This document shows positions 1-4,739 of a DNA stretch of 6,407 nt, in pieces. Location of the stretch: the NCBI GenBank assembly GCA_019894735.1, contig JAGXOB010000091.1, forward strand, positions 1 through 6,407. The letters run 5' to 3'. The position numbers were made by a program, and so were the translations under genes. The number at the start of each line of letters is the position of its first letter. Positions within the stretch are counted from its first letter, which is position 1. The notes under the pieces were generated by a model, which was given only the letters and a program-made list of their open reading frames with translations, made no database searches and had not been told where the DNA came from. The DNA comes from Promethearchaeota archaeon. Lineage in GTDB: Archaea; Asgardarchaeota; Lokiarchaeia; Sigynarchaeales; SOKP01.

Positions 1-1408
1 ATGTGAAACTCCGTAATTCTTTTAGCTCAACTGGGTCCCCTTTGCTCACTGTATGGTCTTTTGTTTCAATTCCTACAATTACTAATCCTTTCGTTCCAAA
101 AGTACCAATAATTTTAGTAAAGGGGGGCTCTAATTGACGACCTATTAGTTTCTTAGCTCCTTCAAAGCTTTGGGCTAAATTACTACAAATTATTCCTTGA
201 GCGTGTTCTAAACTTTGAACATATCCCTTCTTTAATTTATACTTATACAGCTTTGGAGGTTCTTTAGATATATTGATCAACTCAGCTGCACCAAGTATTC
301 TTAGAGTCGTTGGCGGAAGATCCAATCGACTTATAAGCATCGTGGTTCTTTCCTTATTAATAAAGACTTTTTCATTTAACCATAAATAAGCATTGTATGT
401 GTTTAAATCGCCCGAGCTTTCTAATTGAATCTTTTTTCCATTCTTTTGAATATACGGAAATAAATATCCAGTAGCTGTAAACATCCCTATTGTAACATGC
501 ACTTGAGTTCCAAAATGCGTTTTAGGTTTGAATAGTTTATTTTGCTTTACTTGGATATCGATTAGATCACATAAATCGAATGCATTCTTATCAGAAGTAG
601 CATAACAACCACGGTACACCTTTTTAATATCTATCCCTTTAATATTTACTCCAACTCTATCCCCTGCTTTAGCTTCACTAACATTTTGATGGAAAATCTG
701 AATACTTTTGACTTTACCTGAAGTATTAACGGGGATCACATCGAGTTCCTGATTTAGATTTAATTTTCCTTTAAGTATTGTGCCCGTAATTACTGCTCCT
801 CTTCCCTTTATTGAAAAATGGTGATCAATTGGGATAACAACACTTCCTTCGGAATTTCTTTGAATATCCAATGTTTTAACTTTCTCTAAAATTCCTTCCT
901 TCAAATCTTCAAAACCAGTTTGGTCTTTTGCGGAAACCGAAAAAATGGATATTTTTGAGCCATAAGAGGTCGATCCAAAAAAATCCCTAATTTTTTTAAC
1001 TTCTGCATCTAAATTTCCTTTAAATAAATCAATTTTATTGAGAATTACTATGATATCGTTTATGTTGAGCGACTCTATCATTATTATATGTTCTCCAGTT
1101 TGTATTTGAGGCCCTTTAGTAATATCAATTACGATTAGAGCACAATCAATAATTTCCACTGAAGAGGCACTAATTTTGATCAAATCGGCGTGACCGGGGC
1201 CATCTACTAATGTGATCAAATATTCGTCTAGAACAAAACTTGTAAAACCTAAATCTATAGTAATTCCCCTTTCCTTGCTCTGAGGATGAGCGTCATTTCC
1301 CGCAGTTGAAATAAACTCGCTTAAAACAGCGGCTACTGCCGTTTTACCCGAATCTATATGACCAAAAAGACCTAGATGGACGGGTGTTTTCTTCTCAATC
1401 TCTACCAT
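1..1408 (-). CDS. selB: Selenocysteine-specific translation elongation factor SelB (aSelB/eEFSec), C-terminus cut by window edge
   Basis: This GTPase carries Sec-tRNA(Sec) to the ribosome at recoded UGA codons. The minus strand reads open from ATG at 1408 for 469 codons to the window edge without a stop. Seen: G1 loop GHIDSGKT (residues 16-23), switch I ERGITID (46-52), G3 DGPGH (69-73), G4 NKID (124-127), G5 SAK (159-161), then beta-barrel domains 2 and 3 with GAVITGT near 195-210. The archaeal SelB signatures RLDLPPTTLR (361-370) and GTFGTKGL (435-442) lie in domains 3-4. Methanococcal SelB is about 468 residues and ends soon after GTFGTKGL, so only a few residues should be missing. The long C-terminal winged-helix region of bacterial SelB is absent. 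The GTPase domain has several eEFSec-like residues, including Ser20 where methanogens have His. It is divergent from the zinc-ribbon gene. EF-Tu/EF-1A or aIF2-gamma are ruled out by the domain 3-4 motifs. Confidence 0.95.
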   Translation of the reverse strand, partial: MVEIEKKTPVHLGLFGHIDSGKTAVAAVLSEFISTAGNDAHPQSKERGITIDLGFTSFVLDEYLITLVDGPGHADLIKISASSVEIIDCALIVIDITKGPQIQTGEHIIMIESLNINDIIVILNKIDLFKGNLDAEVKKIRDFFGSTSYGSKISIFSVSAKDQTGFEDLKEGILEKVKTLDIQRNSEGSVVIPIDHHFSIKGRGAVITGTILKGKLNLNQELDVIPVNTSGKVKSIQIFHQNVSEAKAGDRVGVNIKGIDIKKVYRGCYATSDKNAFDLCDLIDIQVKQNKLFKPKTHFGTQVHVTIGMFTATGYLFPYIQKNGKKIQLESSGDLNTYNAYLWLNEKVFINKERTTMLISRLDLPPTTLRILGAAELINISKEPPKLYKYKLKKGYVQSLEHAQGIICSNLAQSFEGAKKLIGRQLEPPFTKIIGTFGTKGLVIVGIETKDHTVSKGDPVELKELRSFT

Positions 1409-1619
1409 TGAAATATTAAGGGAAAATGAATTAAATCTATAATGTGATTTAATAATTATTTAAAATTAATATTTTTTAATATAAAAAATACTATAATTAA
1501 TAATTTATAATAAATTAGAGAAATAACTGTAATTATTGGACTCCAATAAAATTTAATTACAAATACAATATCATTTTATTATATCTTATTTTAAAAATAT
1601 TTAAGAAGTGAACAGATGA
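1409..1619. other. AT-rich divergent intergenic region (selB / zinc-ribbon gene)
   Basis: This 211-nt stretch should hold both divergent promoters. I see no coding potential. On the plus strand TTAAAAATAT at 1591-1600 is centred about 25 nt before the ATG at 1620, the expected TATA-to-start distance for a leaderless archaeal mRNA. For selB the minus strand has several A/T runs and no single clear TATA box. The only G/C-containing island is the palindrome at 1533-1549, listed separately. Confidence 0.5.
1533..1549. promoter_or_regulatory. 17-bp palindrome, candidate operator
   Basis: TTATTGGA, a central C, then TCCAATAA: two perfectly complementary 8-nt arms around one base. It sits in the middle of the divergent intergenic region, about 71 nt before the zinc-ribbon start and 125 nt before the selB start. 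Dyad sites of this size are typical of dimeric helix-turn-helix regulators. No regulator gene is visible here. The arms are mostly A/T but contain GG/CC, rare in this spacer, so chance is less likely than for an A/T-only palindrome. Confidence 0.4.
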
Positions 1620-2495
1620 ATGGCTAAATATTGTGTTTATTGCGGAAATCCTCTAAAAGCGGAGGACAAATTCTGTATAATATGTGGGAAACCCGTTTTA
1701 GCAGGCATTAAAAAGCCAGAAAAAACAGGAGTTGAAAAAGCCAAAGAAATTATTAAGGATAAGAGAACACCCAAAGAGAGAATCGTGCAAGAAAGCATAA
1801 TAGAGGAAAATTTCGAAGATGTAGCTGAAATACCGGATAAAAAAGATAAAAAGAAGAAGGATAAAAAAGGCACACCGGATGTTGTAGAAAAACCTCTCCC
1901 TTTTGAAGTTAAAGAACAAATGATATTGAATATTGAATATAACGATATTAAATTAAATAAACAAATCTTAGTAGATAAATTAAAAGCCATTCAAACTGCG
2001 ATAAAAGATCCAAGATACGATGTTGATGAGGATTATAATAGATCTATTAATATAAAAGTTACCGCAATTAAAACATTGATAGCAGAACTCAAGCAAAAAG
2101 AAACCGATCTAGAAGACAAAATGGAAAAACCGTTTATAGTCCAAAGAATTCAGGAAGACATCGACACGAAGATATTTCAATTAAAGAATTTATCTCAGCA
2201 ACATAAACTACATAAAGTCGATAAAGACTCTTTTGAAAGCTTGCGAGAAAAATATAAAAACGAAAAACAAATCCTTGAAACGGAGAGAGAAGATCTGACT
2301 ACTGGAATGAAATTATGGATTAAAGAACTCAAAATGGAAAAAGCAGAGCTTCAAACGAAAAAAAACCTATATAAAGGAAGGTTTTCAGCAAAAGAACTCT
2401 CAGAAGAAGACTACGAAGCGAAAAATAAAGATTTCGAGATAAAACTTAAAAAAATCGATCTTAAAATCAAGACTTTAGAAGATCTTACTAAATGA
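1620..2495 (+). CDS. Zinc-ribbon coiled-coil protein, function unknown
   Basis: A 291-residue soluble protein. The N-terminus is a zinc ribbon with C5-X2-C8 and C19-X2-C22, each pair followed by G-(N/K)-P. Residues 30-95 form a charged, probably disordered linker with a lysine-rich run (about 74-83). From about residue 98 to the end it is Lys/Glu-rich with heptad-like hydrophobic spacing, suggesting coiled coil (about 98-130, 143-165, 205-250, 262-290). Two short similar stretches, near 199-217 and 259-277, share a pattern of acidic residues, Phe/Tyr-Glu, then charged helix. There is no signal peptide or membrane span. ATG at 1620 is chosen because the Cys motif follows at once; an ATG at 1616 in another frame hits a stop after three codons. 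A TATA-like box at 1591-1600 fits leaderless transcription. Such zinc ribbons usually mediate protein or nucleic-acid contacts; the partner is not evident. Confidence 0.85.
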   Translation: MAKYCVYCGNPLKAEDKFCIICGKPVLAGIKKPEKTGVEKAKEIIKDKRTPKERIVQESIIEENFEDVAEIPDKKDKKKKDKKGTPDVVEKPLPFEVKEQMILNIEYNDIKLNKQILVDKLKAIQTAIKDPRYDVDEDYNRSINIKVTAIKTLIAELKQKETDLEDKMEKPFIVQRIQEDIDTKIFQLKNLSQQHKLHKVDKDSFESLREKYKNEKQILETEREDLTTGMKLWIKELKMEKAELQTKKNLYKGRFSAKELSEEDYEAKNKDFEIKLKKIDLKIKTLEDLTK

Positions 2496-2543
2496 GTAAC
2501 CTAAATTTTTAATTTATATCAAATATTATATTATTTGATAAAC

Positions 2544-2669
2544 ATGAGGAAAAAACTAGTTGGTTTTATCGTGTTGGTTGTGGCACTCTCCCTTCTGGCT
2601 ATTGGTTTAATGAATGGCGAATTTTTGGAAATTAACGCCCTTTACGATCAGATGAATTTTCTCCCTTAA
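2544..2669 (+). CDS. Small single-span membrane protein (41 aa), unknown function
   Basis: ATG at 2544 to TAA at 2667-2669. The peptide begins MRKK, continues with an unbroken hydrophobic stretch (residues 5-23, roughly one membrane span), then an acidic/polar tail containing NGEFLE (24-29) and ending at Pro41. The lysine/arginine start followed by the hydrophobic segment suggests an N-in, C-out membrane peptide or an uncleaved signal anchor. A TATA-like element (TTTATAT, 2513-2519) is centred about 28 nt before the ATG, the leaderless spacing seen at other genes here. There is no Shine-Dalgarno site. In overall shape it recalls small bacterial proteins with one span, a Gly-Glu turn and a C-terminal CXXC, but it has no cysteine, so I do not assign it to that group. 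It is convergent with the next gene (12-nt gap). Confidence 0.55.
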   Translation: MRKKLVGFIVLVVALSLLAIGLMNGEFLEINALYDQMNFLP

Positions 2670-2681
2670 ATTATAGTTGCC

Positions 2682-2984
2682 TTAATCCCACCGTTTTCCT
2701 TTAGCTGCAGTACTAGAATTTTCTAAAAAGCCTTTCTTCTGATATAACTTCTCTTGGGATTTTCTATACTTATTGGCTTCTTTATAATGTACCTTACAAA
2801 GATATATTTTATGTTGCTTATTTTCATAATATTTTAAATCCGCTTTCTCAACATAAGACTTCCAGCTATTTTCTGAGAGGGATCTAACGGCCGTATCTCC
2901 ACAACCTTTTATAGAGCATCTTTTTTCCTTATTTACTGTAGCGCTGAGATCACCTTTCTCTCTGAGTTCTTTAGGGAGCTTCAC
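2682..2984 (-). CDS. Small Cys/His protein, probable zinc-binding, unknown function
   Basis: A 100-residue basic protein. It has C23-X4-C28 in CSIKGC, then AVRSLSE (32-38), Trp41, and after a short variable stretch YLCKVHYKE (61-69) giving C63-X2-H66. Four such ligands fit one zinc site of treble-clef or ribbon type; this is inferred from spacing only. The C-terminal third is Lys/Gln-rich. The start is GTG at 2984 (minus strand): the codon just upstream is an in-frame TAA, and no ATG occurs within the first residues. An A/T-rich element on the minus strand near 3001-3012 could be its TATA box. It is divergent from the first Nudix gene and convergent with the 41-residue peptide. The arrangement resembles small archaeal proteins of unknown role with an RS-(I/L)-S and LCxxHYKE pattern (from memory). 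Function not assignable. Confidence 0.8.
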   Translation of the reverse strand: MKLPKELREKGDLSATVNKEKRCSIKGCGDTAVRSLSENSWKSYVEKADLKYYENKQHKIYLCKVHYKEANKYRKSQEKLYQKKGFLENSSTAAKGKRWD

Positions 2985-3068
2985 TTATAACCACTTACTA
3001 AAAATTTTATTAGGATTGAATATTATAATCATAAAATATTTACCATCTTAAATTTTTTCCTAAAATAT
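2985..3068. promoter_or_regulatory. Divergent promoter region (small zinc protein / Nudix pair)
   Basis: An 84-nt A/T-rich spacer between two divergent starts. On the plus strand ATAAAATATT at 3031-3040 lies about 33 nt before the ATG at 3069, allowing a leader of a few nucleotides. On the minus strand the complement of 3001-3012 (AATAAAATTTT-like) lies about 22 nt before the GTG. No Shine-Dalgarno sequence is apparent for either gene. Boxes are assigned by spacing only. Confidence 0.4.
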
Positions 3069-3773
3069 ATGGATTCTTTAATCTTCGATGAAAGTTTTAT
3101 TAAGAGCAGACTTTTTAATTGTGAATCCCCTTCGAGAATCTCTCTTAAAGACAATTTCTTTACAAGTTCTGCTGTACTATTTTCTATTATTCCGTATAAA
3201 GATAAACCATTCGAATTAATTTTAATTCATCGCTCGAATTTAGGAACGAGACATAGAGGGGAAATGTCTTTCCCAGGTGGAAAGTTTGAAGACGATAAAG
3301 ACAAATCTTTAAAGGATACTGCTCTTAGAGAAACTGAAGAGGAAATTGGAGTTTCAAGGGATTTTATCAAGATTATTGGGTGTCTTGACGATTTTCCTAC
3401 TATGACCAAGTATATCATTACGCCTTATGTGGCAATTGTTGATAAAAATCAAAAATTGATCAGACAAAAGACAGAAGTTCAAAAAATAATAAAAATTCCT
3501 ATTGATTTTTTCACTTCTAAAACTCATTTTCGAGAACAAGCTATTGATGTTGATGGGCATAAATTTCCAGTTTTTTACTTCAATTACTTAGACCAAGAAA
3601 ATGGTCAATCCTATTTAGTATGGGGTGCAACCGCATATATGATTGTTACATTTATAGAAATGTTATACGGATTTACTCTTTCGAACTTAGGTTTAAAACG
3701 ATTTAAGCTCGAAAAAATAAAGGATTTGAAAGAATATATCAAATATAGGAACAACATTACTAAAAAGTTTTAA
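3069..3773 (+). CDS. Nudix hydrolase, CoA-pyrophosphatase type (NudL/NUDT7-8-like), copy 1
   Basis: A predicted Mg/Mn-dependent hydrolase of 234 residues. Characterised relatives split coenzyme A into 3',5'-ADP and 4'-phosphopantetheine. Seen: ILIHRS (51-56) then HRGEMSFPGGK (62-72), matching the region before the Nudix box that marks CoA pyrophosphatases, then TALRETEEEIG (84-94) with the catalytic RExxEE core. A following GCLDD...T...ITPYVA stretch (about 104-122) is also typical of the family. The Nudix helix loop has about one more residue than I recall for typical members, and the second copy has the same feature. It is longer than usual (family about 190-210) through a basic C-terminal tail. 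ATG at 3069 aligns with the start of copy 2. Copy 2 follows after 33 nt, probably in the same transcript. CoA as substrate is inferred from motifs; other nucleoside diphosphate derivatives are possible. Confidence 0.88.
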   Translation: MDSLIFDESFIKSRLFNCESPSRISLKDNFFTSSAVLFSIIPYKDKPFELILIHRSNLGTRHRGEMSFPGGKFEDDKDKSLKDTALRETEEEIGVSRDFIKIIGCLDDFPTMTKYIITPYVAIVDKNQKLIRQKTEVQKIIKIPIDFFTSKTHFREQAIDVDGHKFPVFYFNYLDQENGQSYLVWGATAYMIVTFIEMLYGFTLSNLGLKRFKLEKIKDLKEYIKYRNNITKKF

Positions 3774-3806
3774 TTTTTTAATCATACACATAAAAATTTG
3801 AGAATA

Positions 3807-4475
3807 ATGGAATTCGTTTTCAACGAGCAGTTAATACGAGATAAATTAAAAGATTTTGATTCTCCTGAACGGCTCTCTATGTCACACGAATATTTCACGA
3901 ATTCTGCTGTAGTTTTTCTAATAATTCCAAATGAAGATAAACCTTATGATTTGGTTCTGATTCGAAGAACCAAAAACAAAACTGATAAACATTCGGGTGA
4001 GATGTCATTCCCCGGGGGTAAATTTGATCCAAAGTTAGATAAATCTTATTTTGATACTGCATTTAGAGAACTCGAAGAAGAACTTGGCATTCCCTACGAT
4101 TATGTTACTTTTTTAGGGTGTATTGACGATCACCTTACTCCTAAAGGTTTCATTATTTCTTCATTTGTAGCCTTTATTACCCCAGATGTAAAAATGGCAA
4201 AACAGAAGAGCGAAGTGAACGAAATCGTAAAAATACCCATAACTTTTTTTGCGAATAAAGAGAATTTTAAGGAAAGGACTTATAAACTTAAAGAAGACTT
4301 AATTGGTGTAGGTAAATTTAATTACAAATCTCCAGATAATAAAAAATATGTCGTTTTTGGAGCAACTTCTCATATAATAGTTAAGTACATTGATACTGTC
4401 TATAATCTTGGATTAATGACACCAGGTTGTCGTCGAATTAATTGCGAAGATATTAAAGACAAAATTATCAAATAA
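3807..4475 (+). CDS. Nudix hydrolase, CoA-pyrophosphatase type, copy 2 (tandem paralogue)
   Basis: A 222-residue paralogue of the gene upstream, alignable along nearly its whole length at roughly two-fifths identity by eye. It keeps HSGEMSFPGGK (62-72), TAFRELEEELG (84-94), LGCIDD (near 103-108) followed by T-P-K-G-F-I, and FGATSHIIVKYID near the C-terminus. All catalytic Glu positions of RExxEE are present, so it should be active. I start it at ATG 3807, not the in-frame TTG at 3798. MEFVFNE then aligns with MDSLIFDE of copy 1, and GEMSFPGG falls at residues 64-71 in both. The C-terminus is shorter than in copy 1. Likely a tandem duplication followed by divergence; the two may prefer different CoA forms (free, acylated or oxidised), which the sequence cannot show. 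An 89-nt A/T-rich gap with the tRNA promoter follows. Confidence 0.88.
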   Translation: MEFVFNEQLIRDKLKDFDSPERLSMSHEYFTNSAVVFLIIPNEDKPYDLVLIRRTKNKTDKHSGEMSFPGGKFDPKLDKSYFDTAFRELEEELGIPYDYVTFLGCIDDHLTPKGFIISSFVAFITPDVKMAKQKSEVNEIVKIPITFFANKENFKERTYKLKEDLIGVGKFNYKSPDNKKYVVFGATSHIIVKYIDTVYNLGLMTPGCRRINCEDIKDKIIK

Positions 4476-4534
4476 GATTAATATTAAATATGTAAATAGT
4501 TAAAAAATAATAGTAAAATTCAATTAAAATAAAG

Positions 4535-4542
4535 TATAAAAT
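4535..4542 (+). promoter_or_regulatory. TATA box of the tRNA-Sec gene
   Basis: TATAAAAT preceded by a purine-rich AAATAAAG that could act as BRE. Its centre is about 26 nt before the first base of the tRNA at 4565, the expected archaeal distance, so transcription should begin at or within a few bases of the tRNA 5' end and leave almost no leader for RNase P. It is the best-placed TATA match in the 89-nt gap and may also drive the SepSecS gene downstream. Confidence 0.65.
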
Positions 4543-4605
4543 ACATCAAAGAAATAAGTTTTATGGCCCCCGGCGGTCGGGGTGGTCCCAGACGCTGGGC
4601 TTCAA

Positions 4606-4633
4606 AAATTTTATATCTGCTAAAAGTGAAGAT
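4606..4633 (+). other. tRNA-Sec intron 1 (28 nt, anticodon loop, position 37/38)
   Basis: The flanks form a canonical bulge-helix-bulge. The outer helix is the 5-bp anticodon stem. The central 4-bp helix is CTTC 4600-4603 with GAAG 4628-4631. There are 3-nt bulges AAA 4604-4606 and ATA 4632-4634. The inner helix is 4607-4612 with 4622-4627 (TTTT/AAAA plus one A-T, one mismatch) closed by a 9-nt loop. Cutting after the second base of each bulge leaves a 7-nt anticodon loop with UCA in place. This is the most common intron position in archaeal tRNAs. Confidence 0.88.
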
Positions 4634-4667
4634 ACCCAGTTATCCTGCGGAGGGATAGGGGTTCGAT

Positions 4668-4697
4668 ATGGATGAAGAATTGCTTTTTCCAAGAATA
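4668..4697 (+). other. tRNA-Sec intron 2 (30 nt, T loop, position 59/60)
   Basis: Between the T-stem strands GGGG and CCCC lie 37 nt instead of 7. They fold as a second bulge-helix-bulge: outer helix is the T stem; central helix TTCG 4662-4665 with AGAA 4692-4695 (three pairs plus a G-A); 3-nt bulges ATA 4666-4668 and TAT 4696-4698; inner helix TGGA 4669-4672 with TCCA 4688-4691, continuing through 4674-4677 with 4683-4686. Cutting after the second base of each bulge restores the loop UUCGAUU. The same geometry as intron 1 supports removal by the tRNA splicing endonuclease. Confidence 0.83.
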
Positions 4698-4716
4698 TCC
4701 CCCTGGGGGCCGCCAA

Positions 4717-4730
4717 ATTAAAATTTTAAT
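4717..4730. repeat. 14-bp A/T palindrome between tRNA-Sec and SepSecS
   Basis: ATTAAAA followed directly by TTTTAAT, a perfect inverted repeat without a spacer, starting two bases after the tRNA CCA. As a TATA-like element its centre is only about 16 nt before the GTG of SepSecS, too close for a normal start point. It lacks a loop and a following T-run, so it is not a convincing terminator. It may only reflect base composition. Confidence 0.3.
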
Positions 4731-4739
4731 GTAAGGTCT

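Larger units (their letters stand above)
4565..4715 (+). tRNA. selC: tRNA-Sec (anticodon UCA) with two introns
   Basis: A 151-nt gene giving a 93-nt tRNA after removal of 58 nt of introns. Acceptor stem of 9 bp: 4565-4573 with 4703-4711, including one G-U (4572/4704). Discriminator G4712 and encoded CCA 4713-4715. D arm 4576-4582 with 4587-4593: 7 positions with one G-A mismatch (4579/4590) and loop TGGT. Anticodon stem 4595-4599 with 4635-4639; spliced loop CUUCAAA holds UCA at 4602-4604. Long variable arm: 4641-4645 pairs with 4653-4657 around a 7-nt loop. T stem of 4 bp: 4658-4661 with 4699-4702; spliced loop UUCGAUU. The 9/4 acceptor/T geometry, 7-position D stem, long variable arm, G73 and UCA anticodon are together diagnostic of archaeal tRNA-Sec. 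G2-C71 and C3-G70, known PSTK recognition pairs in methanogens, are present. Without intron removal it would look like a damaged tRNA. Confidence 0.94.

Noticed and set aside
1637..1990. Minus-strand open frames of 117 and 73 codons (1637-1990, 1698-1919)
   Set aside because: They lie wholly opposite the zinc-ribbon gene and are Phe/Ser/Leu-rich, as expected for the reverse of a Lys/Glu-rich frame. No domain and no promoter.
3227..3560. Minus-strand open frames opposite the first Nudix gene (3227-3418, 3354-3560)
   Set aside because: They overlap a well-conserved Nudix box in the other strand and show no recognisable motif.
3798..3806. TTG at 3798 as start of the second Nudix gene
   Set aside because: The ATG at 3807 aligns exactly with the start of the paralogue and puts the conserved motifs at identical residue numbers; TTG would add three unaligned residues.
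4565..4715. tRNA-Sec as a decayed or pseudo tRNA
   Set aside because: All stems pair once the two insertions are removed, and both insertions sit in proper bulge-helix-bulge contexts with exact loop restoration.
4717..4730. Palindrome after tRNA-Sec as a terminator
   Set aside because: It has no loop, no G/C pairs and no trailing T-run, and termination here would leave SepSecS without a usual promoter.
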